A stretch of 64,000 nucleotides of DNA from Haematococcus lacustris (taxonomy: Eukaryota > Chlorophyta > Chlorophyceae > Chlamydomonadales > Haematococcaceae): the NCBI GenBank assembly GCA_030144725.1, contig JASKMD010000008.1, positions 17,728,135-17,792,134 of the forward strand, given 5' to 3'. Under the pieces are notes generated by a model. It was not told the DNA's origin, ran no database searches, and was given only the letters and a program-made list of their open reading frames with translations. This document shows, in pieces, positions 11,501 to 23,349 of the stretch. A program made the position numbers and the translations under genes. Positions within the stretch are counted from its first letter, which is position 1. Every line of letters starts with the position of its first letter.

Positions 11501-14052
11501 CGAGCTGTGTCTAGCGCTGCAGCGCTTTATGACAATCGCACAAACCCACCATCGCACTTGTTACTACAAACTATGTGTACATATACTGCGTTTTGCTGTT
11601 CGTCGGGCACGATCTTACTTGAACAGGATCTGTTCTATAGTTCGTACACCTTGATCAGTGTTTCCAAACATGACAAGCTTCTCGGGCCACGATGAGGATG
11701 GAAGCGCGGTGTGCTTGAGCATGATGCCTCGTGATCGCAGTCCGCTGCTGCTAGCAGCGCGCGATCATGTAGAAGACTGTGTGGAAGTCGCAAGGCAACC
11801 ACTAGCACACCGCGGAGCTGAGGGTCCTAGCTCTTTTTTTGGATGAATATTTGCACAAAGCCTTTTTTGGCTAGGTCATTCACAGCCTGGATGCATATTG
11901 AATGTTGTATGGGGGTGGTTACAGGCCACACTCGCCTTTTCTCATCTTGACTGTGAACTCTGCTCTACGTCATGGATGGGAGGTATTGGGGGGGTGCAGT
12001 TGAGCTACATTTGCATGTTGAGGGCCTGAGGGTTGTCATGCAATTGGCGCTCTGACCTCAGGAACCCGTCTGCCCCCGGCGTGGTGCCCAAGGTCATGCT
12101 CCTGGGTGCTGACGTGTCGCATCCCACCAACCTGCCTGGCCAGGGCAAGACCGAGACCACTGAAAAGGAACCAAGCAAACAGCCTGACATGCCCTCGGTG
12201 GCAGCCATTGTAGGCAGCATTAATCCGTAAGTACCCTTATATCCATGACCAATGCATTGGCCCCTGACCATTTGCATTGACATGGCACAAGCCTCACTTG
12301 CCTGTTGCCTCCTGGCCTACCCTCTCCATTACCCTGTCGCAGACACTTGCCGTGTTGCACCTCTACCTCTACCCCAGCCCACCAGACCCACCAGGCATGC
12401 AGGCTATGCCCTATACTTGCTGCAGGGACTGCACGCGCTACGCCTGCCGCATCTACGCCCAGGACCCGCTGAAGGAGATGGTGACGGACATGGCCAAGGC
12501 CGTGTTTGAGCTGTTGGGCTTGTGGGGAACCACAAACAAGGGCCTACCTGTGGGTGGCATACCTCATGCATCATGCTCATGAGCCACACCCCGCAGCGCC
12601 TGCAGCCCATAGCTCACCACCACACAGCTCTGCCTTACACTAGACAAGTGCTGGCATGCTACCCATACCTTGCTGTCTGAACGCCACCTTCCTTGCTGCC
12701 CGCACCTCACTGTCTGCACACTGCGCGCCTGCACCTGCTGCTGCCAGGACGTCATCCTCATGTTCAGGGACGGTGTGAGCGAGGGCCAATTCAGTCAAGT
12801 GCTGGACTATGAGCTGAAGGCCATACAAGAGGTGGGCCAGGCTCCCTACTCCGTCCTTGACCTCCACAGGCCAAGCCACCTGACACCTGCTGTTGCTAAG
12901 TCTGCATCCCCTTAGGGTCCCCTTGAGGTCACCCACTGCTGCAGCATGTCACAGTCTGCCTGGCGACTACCTGCCTGTATGCCTGCTTGGCATCTGGCTG
13001 CGAATCGGTGCGTGCGCTGGTGGTGTGCAGGCGTGCAGCAAGTTCACAGTGTCCAAGCAGCCCTACAAGCCCAGGATCACATTCGTGACGGTGCAGAAGC
13101 GCCACGGCACTCGCTTCTTCCCCGGCGACGCAGCATCTGTCGATCAGAAGAGCGGCAATGTGCGGCCAGGAGTGGTCATTGACCGGGAGGTCTGCAGTAC
13201 CCGTGAATTCGACTACTACCTGAATAGCCATGCTGGTGAGCAGAGCAGGAGAGGGGAAGCAGAGGTGGGAGGGAGGAAACGGGGAGATTAGGGGAAGATG
13301 GTAGAGGAGGTCACTGGTGTGTGTGGGGTAAATGAAACTGTCTGACTGACCCTCGTAGCCCACTACTGGCTGTCAGCGCACTGCTGACTTGCTGCCCTCT
13401 GATGGTGATCTGCTGCTGCCATCACCTCGCTGGCTGCTGCCTGGGGCACGCTTGCTGTGCAGGCATCCAGGGCACCAACAAGGCGGCCAAGTACAGCGTG
13501 CTGAGTGATGACGTTGGCTTCACGGCCGACTCCATGCAGCTGCTCACGTACTGGCTGTGTCACACCTTTTGCCGCTGCACCAGGCAAGGCCGCATGCTCG
13601 TATCCCTTGTCACCACCCTGAAACTAGCAACACAGCGCAACACACCAGCATCGGTGCAGCCCGCCCTCCCAGCTTCATCAGGCAAAGGGCAGATGGTTCT
13701 GGTAGGTTTACGGCAGGCAGCAACACTCAGCACACTGTGGATGCCACACGCTAGCCACTTTGACCTGCTCTGCAACAGCTGCCTCGCGTATGTGCATGTT
13801 GAAATGGTCAAGCCCGTTCTGAATGGCTGCTCATTGTGCCTGTTGCCCCATAGGACGGTTTCTTACTGCCCGCCTGCATACTATGCGCACCACGCGGCCT
13901 TCCGTGGCCGCTGCTGGTTGCGCAAGGAGGAGATATTCAGCGACACAGCCAGTGCCAGCAGCGGCTTCAGCGGCGGCGCCAGCAGTCAGTCTTACAAGTG
14001 GGATTTTGCCAAGGTACTGCCGGCCATCAGGGACACGATGTACTGGATTTGA
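2523..14052 (+). CDS. AGO: Argonaute protein, complete catalytic tetrad
   Basis: Small-RNA-guided silencing effector. Exons: 2523-2541, 2612-2656, 3059-about 3309, 3561-3635, 3853-3931, 4377-4502, 4880-5031, 5468-5596, 6253-6339, 6785-6901, 7130-7225, 7606-7733, 8222-8334, 8527-8774, 9377-9436, 9626-9682, 9968-10074, 10334-10401, 10597-10652, 10732-10785, 11156-11256, 12062-12226, 12426-12549, 12748-12831, 13031-13235, 13463-13583, 13854-14052. Phases agree throughout, giving about 1,020 aa, normal for plant-type Argonautes. Order: Gly/Arg-rich N-terminus; ArgoN ([18 protein letters not shown]); ArgoL1 ([20 protein letters not shown]); PAZ ([20 protein letters not shown]); MID ([20 protein letters not shown]); PIWI. 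Catalytic D, E, D, H sit in [23 protein letters not shown] and [10 protein letters not shown], so slicing is predicted. The last intron is GC-AG. Uncertain: exons 1-2 and the end of exon 3 (3252 or 3309 both keep phase). Ends RDTMYWI. Confidence 0.93.
5584..5632. repeat. (GGTG)n microsatellite in an Argonaute intron
   Basis: Tandem GGTG units immediately follow the donor of the exon ending at 5596. Confidence 0.8.
8408..8474. repeat. (CCCTGA)n hexanucleotide array in an Argonaute intron
   Basis: About eleven CCCTGA units lie in the intron between the exons ending at 8334 and starting at 8527. The same hexamer forms an array at the right end of the window (63909-64000). Confidence 0.9.
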
Positions 14053-14876
14053 TCACCCTCAAAATGAGCGGGGGAAGAGACGGAGCAGCGGGAATCAGTG
14101 TGGCTGGGTCGTGTAGAACCACGCACGCTTGAAGACATGCTACTGACGTGTATGTCGACTGGCCACTGTGGCTGCTAACAACTCCCTATGTGACCTACGT
14201 TTACGAGCGGTATTTGTCTAATGGTGCCGTTGGTTCAGCAGTGGACCCCGGCGGTCGACGAGCGTGATGACTGATGCAAGATCACTGATGAGTAGCACAT
14301 GCCACAGCCTTTAATTATCAACAACACCTCTGCATATGTTTTGAGACTAAGGCGAGACCTTTGGAAGGGACTCCCTGGAAGCAAACCAGGTGTACTGACA
14401 ACGCAATGCTACTAGGTTATAAGATGCAGGTATCACACAGTCAATGTTACTCAGTGAAACCGTTGGCAAGGGGCAGCACTGAAGTGATTGAAACCGCACT
14501 GAAATAAGCTGGGCTTGAGCACCAACACATCCCTCAATTCCTGCGCAGCCTTGTATGTTGTTTATTAGTTTAGTTTACATGAGAGGCCCGTCACACTGGT
14601 CGCGTTAACAATGTACTTCGTTCCACATAAGGACACCAGAAGAGCTCTTACAATGTTTTCGCGTCGCGTCCTTGTCTGAAACACAGTTTCTTACTATACC
14701 ATCTGAAATCGACCTTGATACTTCGAGGTCGCGACAGTCAATGTCAGCGAACTAAGTTTGTCAGAAGGGTTCATTGATGACGATCACCGCTTGAACCGTC
14801 AAATAGTCTTGCTGCGATGGCGATGTGGTGGACTTGCGGCACGCATTGGTTCATGAGCCTCTTTGTGCCGCACGTA
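14053..14876. other. Convergent intergenic region (Argonaute / ABC1 kinase 3' ends)
   Basis: Both flanking genes end here, so it should hold both 3' untranslated regions. I see no further ORF with family features, and I could not identify a TGTAA-type algal polyadenylation signal with confidence. Confidence 0.5.
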
Positions 14877-17800
14877 TCATACGCCATGCACCTTCAGGCC
14901 GCGGTCGAGCGCAGCATTCTCCGCTGCTCGTGCTTCCGCCAGGGCTGGCTTTTCGTTCAGGCCCAGGGCTGCTGCCTGCTGCCAAATGCGGACTGCGCTT
15001 ATGTCGTGCATGCCAAGCGAGGCGCAGAGGCCGCGGAGTATCATGACGGATCTGCGAGAACAAACGCATGTCACGCCACAGGGCAATGGTGACCAGCTCA
15101 TCCGTGTCACAAAGCGACCTGCATCGTCACTGAAGATCGCGGATGTCGCTCGTGAAAGTTTACGGAATTCCTAGCAGTCCCCAATGTATTCTTGTCCGAG
15201 TGTGAGCGGTCGGACTCTATTGACTAGCCTTGCCCGTGCGAAGTTCATATGAGCTACGTGCTTGGTATTGTGCTATGGTGCTCTGCTGACTTGGCGTGGG
15301 CAGGCAGTGACGCAGCACAGACCCACCGCATGACCAGGTACAGACAGGCCGGGAATGATTCCAGCTCAATGCCGGGCACCACATCCTTGCCACCAAAGGA
15401 GTAGGACTCCCCCTCAGGCACATACCTGCACAAGCCCGCCAGCAGCAGCCAGTCAGCAGCAGACACCTCGCTGGACCTGACCCTGACCCTGGGCCTGGCC
15501 CTGACCCTGCGTCATATCAATGCGCTCAATCCGCCTGCACACCACACTATGATGAATACACAGCATGGCACAACAGGCCACACAGCCTGCTGCTCTGGTC
15601 AGGTGGCCTAGATGCAGCGTACCCAGCTCACTACCACACCCACACCCGCACCGGCTCACAGCTGCCCCGCCACCACATCAGTCCATGGGGCAAACAAAAG
15701 CCACCGAAGGTACCCAGGGGGGTCCCTGTTGGGTTAGGGTCAGGCTTAGGGTCAGGGTCACTAACTTCTAACCCCTGCCGCCTCACATGGTGTCGAACAT
15801 GATGGTCAGCATGGTAAGCACGGCACGCGAGCTCATGCCCGACACCTCCTCGTCCGGCACCATGGACAAAAGCACCGCGGCCGCCTCGCGGCCCAGCCCC
15901 AGGCCCCCCACACCCTGCTGCAGCAGCCGGGTAGCCAGGCCCACGCGGGCGGCCTCCCCTGGCTGCCCTCCTGCTGCCGACAACCGCTGCAGCGCGGTCA
16001 ACACGGTCGACCCAATGGCGGTGGGGCTGCCCCCCTGCTGCTGTTGCCTCTTAGCGTGTGCATTCAAGACCAGCTCAGCAGCGGAGGCCGCGGACAAGGA
16101 GGGTGCAGAGGGGGTATTTTTTTGTTTTGTGGCAGGGGTTGGGGAGGAAGGGGAGGGGGCCAGCACCAGACCAAAGGGGGCCCCAGCAGCCAGGGCGTCC
16201 TTAGCGCTGCCCCGGGCTATGGCGGAGAACAGGGCGCACAGGCCGCGCCGCTCCTTGGCCCCCAGGGCAGACACCTGGCCAAAGTCCAGCAGCGCCACTC
16301 GGCCGTCGGGCTGCAGCGCAGTGCAGTGCAGTGTCATGCTGGGTCAGGGGCAGCCTCAGGGGCGCAACAGCAACAGCAACAGCAGGGGCAGCAAAGCTGG
16401 GGTGAGCGCGTCAGAAGCAGGTGCAGGAGCAACAGCAGGGCAGCAGGGCCAGGGCCTCGGGGGCTTGAGGGCAGAAGGGTGCGGTCAGGCTCTCACTTGC
16501 ATCAGGATGTTTCCTGGGTGCGGGTCACAGTGCGCCATGCCGTCCACCTGCACCACACACAGTCTCACAATCTCAGCCTCAACTGGGCGATGTAGGCCTG
16601 CCCTTGCCCCAGTCCCTGCCCCTGGCCCTGCCTATTCCACTGCCTCTAACTCTGTCCTTTTCCCGCCCCCTGCTCAAGAGCCTTGGGCACCTGGCCCCCT
16701 CACCAGCAGGGTGTGGCCAAACACCTCCAGCACCGCCAGCACCCCCTTGCGGGCCAGATCCCGCGCTGCCTCATCGCCTTGCATAGCCGCAGCCAACAGC
16801 TGAGTCATGGGAGTGCCTGGGGCCAGCCAGCAGGACAGGGTGCGTGTGGTGAGCGGGCAGGAGGGAGGAGGAGGAGGAGGAGGAGGAGGGGGCGGGGAGG
16901 GCGAGTGGGGGTGGGGAAGGGAGGGGGACTCATGCTGATGACGCTGCCCGCACCTTCCATGCGCTGCATGACGATGATGCCAGGGCCGCAGAGTGGCATG
17001 CACGGCTGGGGGACCAGCACCTTGGGGGTCAGGCGGGCCAGGCGGTGCCCCATGGCCGACATGATGCGCGCCTCTCGGCTGCAGAGCAGCAGCCACATGG
17101 CAAGCCACATGAGCCAGGTGCTGGGCCCGGGCTGCTGCCAGAGAGGCACCGCAGCGTTGATTCAGAACTGTTTGCAGGGGAGGGGAGGGCAGCTGGGGTG
17201 TACAGCTGCTAAAGAGAAGCAAGGGGCGAGCAGCGAAGGGGCGAGCAGCAGGGTGGCGGGCGGCAGGCACGGCTGAGTAAGCAGGAGTAAGTCAAGGCCC
17301 TGACGCAGCCAGGGCCGAGCAAGTCATGGCAGGCACCCGCCCAGTGCAGCTGGCAGGGCAGCCTGGGCAGCTTGAGGGGTCAGAGGCAGGCAGAGGGTCC
17401 AGGGTATAGAATCCTCCCGAATGACTCGAGGACTCGAGGCTGTGCGAGCTGGGCTAGGTAAGACCCTGGCGATGTGGCATTGTCGCAAGTGGCGCCCCAG
17501 ATGGCGCTTGGTGCTTTTCTCAACCTGATGCCGTAGCCTTTGCCTAACATACCTGTGGTTGTTTACAGCTCTCGCCTGACATGTAACAACGACACATTCA
17601 TGCGCGCCGCAACAGCCATTGAAGCTGACCCTGACCCCAGGTTGGTAGCAGCCTCTGGGTCCGTGTCCTGGAATCTGCAGCTCCGCCCCCACCAGCTGCC
17701 CCTGACCCTGACCTCCCTCTGCCACTGACCTGAAGTCAAACTCTTTGGGCACGGCGGCTTGCATCTCCTTCACGGTGCTGCAGGGGAGGGGAGGGGAGGG

Positions 17801-20800
17801 AGGGGAGGGTGAGCACGCAGGCAGGCAATTCGGGAGCAGGATGCGGGCAGGGGTAGAGGTGTAAGGCCTGTCAGGGGTAGAGGGGGAGGTCATGAGGTCA
17901 GAGGTTGAGGGCAGGGGAGGTATGTGAAGGGAGGTGTAAAGGGTGCGCCAGTGCTGGAGCACAGTGTGGCTTGCGAGCTGTCAGGGTGTGAGGGGCAGGG
18001 TGTGAGGGGCAGGGTGTGAGGGGCAGGGTGTGAGGGGCAGGGTGTGAGGGGCAGGGTGTGAGGGGCAGGGTGTGAGGGGCAGGGTGTGAGGGGCAGGGTG
18101 TGAGGGGCAGGGCAAGGGAGGGAGGGGAAAGTCTTGGGCTAGGGAAGCAGGGTAAAGTCACGGGACTGTAACAGGGGTGTGGCGGCCTGGGGGCTGTGGC
18201 TGACATGCAGCTGACAAGGTCCCTAAACATGGTCAATGGCAGCAGCAGGAGGAAGTCAAGGCGGCAGGCAGGGACTCACGGGACGGCGTCAAAGGGCAGC
18301 ACGTGATTAAGGAAGGCGGCGATGCGCCCCATGTTGCGCAGGTCCGCCCCCATCAGCTTCTGCACGTCCTGGTGCTGCACCTTGACCACCACCTGGGAGG
18401 GGTCGGGCAGCTGGGTGGGTGGGTGGGTGAGTGGGTGGGTGGGTGCGTGGGTGGGTGCGTGGGCATGCAGTGCAGGGCATGCGGGCAGGGCAGGACAGGC
18501 AGGACAGTGGGCGCCACCTACATCTGGCTTGTGTGGCCACGCATCCCCCAGCAGCTGCAGCAGGGCTGGGGACAGCCTGCCAGCATGCACCTGCACGGCG
18601 GCACAGGGGGAGCAGTGGGGAGGTGGAGGGGGGTGGAGGGGGGTGGAGGGGGGTGGAGGGGGTGTATAGGGAGATGGAGGGAGGTGGAGGGGGGTGGAGG
18701 GGGTGGAAGGGGGTGGAGGGGGTGGAGGGGGTTTATAGGGAGATGGAGGGAGGTGGAGGGGGGTGGAGGGGGTGTATAGGGAGATGGAGGGAGGTGGAGG
18801 GGGGTGGAGGGGGTGGAAGGGGGTGGAGGGGGTGGAGGGGGTTTATAGGGAGATGGAGGGAGGTGGAGGGGGGTGGAGGGGGTGGAGGGGAGGTGGAGGG
18901 GAGGTGGAGGGAGGTGGGGGAAGGTGGGGGAAGGTGGCCAGCGCCTTGTGGCGGCGCCCCACCTGGGCTATGGAGGCAGAGGCCAGGGGTACGGGGTCCA
19001 GCTCTTCAAACCACTGCTGAACAAGGTCCCCTGCACCCTTGCCCTTGCCCTTCCCTTTCCGCCCCCCACCCCTCCCCTTGCGCCGCCCACCCTCCCCTCC
19101 ATCACTCCCTGACCCGCTGCCACCTGCTGCCGCGCCCACCCCCACCACTCCGCCAGGGTCGCTCTCAAGAATCGGGGCAGGCAGGCTGCCAGAAACAGAC
19201 GCTGCGGTGTCGGCCACCGAAACGCAGCTGACCTGCGCGCTGCAGCTGCGCACCGCCTCGCTCAAACTTCTCCGCTCCGCGAGGACGGGAAGCGCGGACG
19301 GCGACACGGTGAACACGCCGACGCTGCCGCTGTCAGGGCCCGGTGCCCGGCCAATAGAGTGGCGTGGCTTGGAGGGGCTGAAGAAAGAGGAGCGGTAGGG
19401 ACTTTGGCTGCCGGCCAGGCTGCCCTCCCCCTCCTCACCCTGGCCCTGCGAGTGGCCTGACTCGCTGTGGGTAGGGAGCAGGCTGAGGCTGTGGCGCTTG
19501 CCCATGCCCCAGGTACGCCCCCCGCCGCCGCCGCCCCCGCTGCCACGATCCAAGCCAGCTTCGACAGCATTGGCCGCGTTGCCCGCGAAGGGACTGGAGG
19601 CGGTGGAGGGGCCGGCAAAACTGGAGGAATATCGGCGAGGGCCCCCAAGCAGGAGCCCACTGGGCAGCGGGCCAGCAGGCGAGTCCCGGTCGGCCCCCCC
19701 CGCCCGCCCCGCTGCCAAGCGGCTCGTCAGCAGCTGCACCGGCGACGAAGGCGGCCTCGGGAAGAGCAGCTGCAGCTTGCCCTGCCCCGGGGACCTCTGC
19801 CCCACCTTGCGTTCCTGTCATGCTGGCAGCAGCTGCCTGATGGCTGGGGTCTGCAGCACCAGGGGTGGGTGCCGGGGGAGCAGGGAGAGGTCCAGCGTCT
19901 GAGGGCCGCCGGCCGAGGCTGCCGCGAGCCAGACGAGCCATCCACCAGCTGCTCTTCTGGGTCTGGACCCCCCCTGCTGGCCCACTGGCAGCAGCCGTAG
20001 GGGGGGCAGGCGGGGGGGCAGGCGGGGGGGCAGTCGTGGCTGGCCCAGCAGGTATTGACACCCACTCCTTGGAGGGTGAGGGGGCCAAGCTGGTCCCCTC
20101 CACCATGCTGCTGCTGGCCCAGCTGGCCCCCCCCAGCTCCCCCCCTGCCCCCTGGCCCCCTGCCCCAGCCTCGCTGCTGACCAGGCAGGTGCTGGCATCA
20201 GGGAGGCTCTGGGAGGGGGCGGGGGAGGGGCCGCCTGGGGGGCCCCTCCCTGCCCCAAGGGTAGCTGTGCCCGGGTGGCTTGCCTGCAGGCTGCTCCGCC
20301 GCCCCACCAGCCAGCTGCTCCAAGTGCTAGTGGGGGCGGGGTCAGGGTCTGCGGCTGGGGCGGGCAGGGTGGAGGGCGGTTCTGGCAGGTCGGTTGGGTG
20401 GTTGACGGGGTAGGTTGGAGGCGCGTCCTCAGACATGCTGAGTCTGGCAAGAGCAGCGGCGGTGAGGGGCAGGGGTGGGGGGGTGGGGGTGCTGGTGGGG
20501 GGTGTGTCCCTGCTGGGGGGGCCCGAGGAGGTGGGTACAGGAGAGGGGGAGAGGGGGCGGCGGGTGTGCAGCGTGGCTGCCAACTCAGTTGCCTCCAGGT
20601 CCTGAACAGCAGGGCCAGACCACTGGGTGGGGGGTGTGATGGGGGGTGGGGTGTGAAGGGGGGTGATGGGGGGTGGGGTGTGAAGGGGTGTGATGGGGGG
20701 TGGGGTGTGAAGGGGGATGATGGGGGGTGGGGGGGTGTGAGGGGGGGTGATGGCAGCAGTGCGTGGTGCAGGAGGGCATCCAGGGTTTGGCGACCCCATG

Positions 20801-22910
20801 TGGGCAGGCTCTTGGCCTGCTGTTGGGAGACCCCATCAGTGTGTGTGTGGTGGTGGGGGCATGCTGATCACATCGCATCGCGCCGCCCGGATGCTCTGCT
20901 GCCATCCCTGGACATGTCACCTTGGCCACCCGGCCTTTCACCTTCCTCCCCCCCCACTCCTCCCCATCCCGCCTTCCACACTCATGCTGACCTACCCCTC
21001 CGTGCCCCACCCACCCCCCCGGTCCCACCTTGAGGATGGAGCGGCGCACATTCTTCCAGGGCCGCACCGGGGTGTCGTCCCACAGCTTGGCCAGGCGGCG
21101 CGCCCAGGCCTCGGGGGTGAACTCGCGCTTGGTGGCCAGGATCTGGCCGCTCTTCACGTAGTAGCCTTGCACCTGGAAGGGGGGGTCAGCGGGAGGCAGG
21201 GGGGGAGGGGAGGGAGGGGCCTTGCACCTGGTGCCGGGTCAGCAGGAGGCAGGGGGGAGGGGTGGGGGAGGGGGCCAAGCTGGGCTGCAGCAGGCAGGCT
21301 ATTCAACTTTGTCAGCTTGTCTTGGCAGCCAGAGAGCTGGGGGAAGAGCTGGGGGGAATAAGGGCAAGGGCTGGGTCTGGCACCCCCTGCAGAGACCCTA
21401 AACCCAGCCCTTGTCCCGCACCTGACCTCCCCCCTGCCCTCTGACCTCACCCCCTACCCCCCACTGCCCTCTGCCCTCACCCCTCCCCCCTGCCCTCGGC
21501 CCTCACCCACCCACCCCCCTGCCCTCTGCCCCACCCACCCCCCTGCCCTCTGCCCCACCCACCCCCCTGCCCTCTGCCCCACCCACCCCCCTGCCCTCTG
21601 CCCCCCCCCCCCCCCCTGCCCTCTGCCCCAACCCCCCCCCCTGCCCTCTGCCCCAACCCCCCCCCCTGCCCTCTGCCCCAACCCCCCCCCCCTGCCCTCT
21701 GCCCTCACCCCCCCCCGTGCCCTCTGCCCCCCGCCCCCCCTGCCCCCTGCTGGCCGCACCTTGTTGACCATGGCGTACACCTGGGCCCCGCCCCTCTCAT
21801 GGCGCCGGGCCCACCGCGCGTCCACCTTCTGCTGACTCAGCCCAAACAGCCGGCGCGACAAGTCCACACGCCACTTGGTCCACATGTAGCTCTGCAGCCA
21901 GCACAGCCACACACTTAGTCACACACTCAGTCACACACTCAGCCACACACTCAGTCACACACTCAGCCACACACTCAGTCACACACTCAGCCACACACTC
22001 AGTCACTCACTCAGCCACACACTCAGCCACTCACTCAGACCCACACTCTGTCACAGTCAGACCCATCACCACCAGCACACAAGAGCTGCAGTCCCCCAGT
22101 GGGCCAGGGGGGGTGGGGGACAGGGGGCGCTGCCTGTGTGCCGCCTGCTGCTGCTCTTAGCTCTCAGCCCTGGGGTTAACCCTAGCCCTGACCCTAGCCC
22201 TAGCCCTAGCCCTAGCCCTAGCCCTAGCCCTAGCCCTAGCCCTAGCCCTAGCCCTAGCCCTAGCCCTGACCCTGAGCCTGACCCTAGCCCAGTGTTTTTG
22301 CTGGCTGGCCCGAGGCTGGCGCTGCTCACTGAGAAGATGGGCAGGATGCGGCGCCAGACCCGCATGCTGCGATAGGCGTCTGGGAACAGGCGCTTCACAA
22401 ATGATGTCAGCGCCACCAGCAGCAGAGCGGAGTCAGCCATGGGGCTGAGCACCTTGTGAACAGTGCTGGGGAGGAAGGCATGGACCTGCGCAACCAGCCA
22501 GCGGCAGCAGCCAGGCCATGTGAGGGCGGTGGCAGCAATGACAGTGGTAGCAGGGGCAGCATGCCCTCCGCAGGCTACTTCACAGTGCTGGCGCAACGGA
22601 TTGCAGTGTGCTCTGTTGGCGACGAGAGCTCAGTGAGTGCCACGACCAGCTGGTCCGAACATACGGAGAGCACGATGCTGAGCGAAAAGCAAAAAGGTCA
22701 TGGTGCGAGGTTGCACGCTGGCTGCGTCAGCAGTGAGGTGCGAGGGTGGGGAAGGAGGCGTGCTGCACGCACCTGCGCCACACCCGGCCAACGCTTTACT
22801 CGCGGGTGCGTCGCCAGTGCCGCCAGTTTCACAACCCTTACTACTGGCGCAGCCACCACATTCGCTAGGATAAGGCCCAATGCACCAGGCAACGCTCGCA
22901 AGAATTGCAT
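14877..22910 (-). CDS. ABC1/AarF (ADCK-like) atypical kinase with giant low-complexity insert
   Basis: UbiB-family atypical kinase; relatives act in mitochondria or plastids in quinone and prenyl-lipid metabolism. Exons (minus): 22910-22773, 22485-22330, 21891-21760, 21172-21029, 20601-18963, 18590-18522, 18392-18280, 17777-17730, 17078-16954, 16816-16704, 16547-16497, 16310-15787, 15425-15327, 15051-14877. Diagnostic motifs in order: KxGQ in YYVKSGQILATKREF; Ala/Ser-rich loop PLASASIAQVH; catalytic Lys in VVVKVQH; PKEFDFSREARIM; CDPHPGN; LLDFGQ; C-terminal helix VMILRGLCASLGMHD. Every junction keeps phase except within 20601-18963. There two overlapping frames encode about 500 residues of Pro/Ser/Gly/Ala-rich sequence, and the exon length (1639) is one base over a multiple of three. 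This implies an unrecognised intron, an indel or an assembly error; the 8-C run at 19694-19701 is a candidate. The N-terminus (MQFLRALPGALGLIL) may be a targeting sequence (inference). Confidence 0.85.
17984..18115. repeat. 14-bp tandem repeat in an ABC1-kinase intron
   Basis: About nine copies of a GGGTGTGAGGGGCA-type 14-mer, almost without variation, lie between the exons at 18280 and 17777. Confidence 0.95.
18611..18940. repeat. GGTGGAGGG minisatellite with higher-order unit
   Basis: Short GGTGGAGGG units are arranged in a longer repeated block marked by GTTTATAGGGAGATGG or GTGTATAGGGAGATGG. It is intronic in the ABC1 kinase gene, between the exons at 18963 and 18590. Confidence 0.9.
21454..21740. 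repeat. C-rich minisatellite (CCCTGCCCTCTGCCCC units)
   Basis: Units of C-runs followed by TGCCCTCTGCCC, with polyC stretches up to about 15 bases, lie in the intron upstream of the KxGQ exon. Confidence 0.9.
21900..22050. repeat. CACACTCAGTCA-type tandem repeat
   Basis: Repeated 10- and 20-bp units of CACACTCAGT/CCACACTCAGC immediately precede (in transcript sense) the exon starting at 21891. Confidence 0.85.
22184..22290. repeat. (CCCTAG)n hexanucleotide array
   Basis: About a dozen perfect CCCTAG units with flanking CCCTGA variants, intronic in the ABC1 kinase gene. It resembles, but is not, a canonical algal telomere repeat. Confidence 0.9.
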
Positions 22911-23349
22911 TCCTCGCTTGTGGCTCCGCGCTGCCTCTTCTAATGCTTTTCAGAGTACGCACGTGGCAGGTGAGCACAAACACTTGTTCTACATGCTTGC
23001 CACATGTTTTTTGCGCACATGTGGCGGCCCGCAGTAGGTCACCCCTCCCATTGAACCACCACGTAAGGGACATTTGACTTTGCGGCGTGCCTGGTGAGAG
23101 TTGAGTTGTCATTTTAACGCGGAACGCCTTATCTTTGCGTCGCGCTTGCGTCTGCGCGCCCGAGCTGCTGGCACCCACGGTGACCGGCAGTCTGCCAGGC
23201 ACGCGAACAGTTCCGCTCTGCGCGATGGGCCTTTCAAGTGCTGCCTAACAACACCCACAACGCGGGATGCAGAGTTCTCCGCTGCGGTACACTGCGGTAC
23301 ACTTTACGCATGGAGCCCAATTTTCTCAACGTCACCTTACACAGCCAGC
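22911..23349. other. Upstream region of the ABC1 kinase gene
   Basis: No gene is recognised. The stretch between the ABC1-kinase start codon and the transposase relic should hold the kinase promoter. GC content drops relative to the introns. Confidence 0.4.

Noticed and set aside
15506..15534. Small extra exon of the ABC1 kinase reading RIERIDMTQ
   Set aside because: It has plausible splice sites, but including it breaks phase with the exon at 15425; joining 15787 directly to 15425 gives a coherent frame.
16869..16915. GGA-rich run near the ABC1 exon as a coding Gly/Glu repeat
   Set aside because: It lies in an intron between well-supported exons at 16954 and 16816.
22184..22290. (CCCTAG)n as a true telomere
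   Set aside because: It is intronic, about 100 bp, flanked by exons of one gene on both sides.
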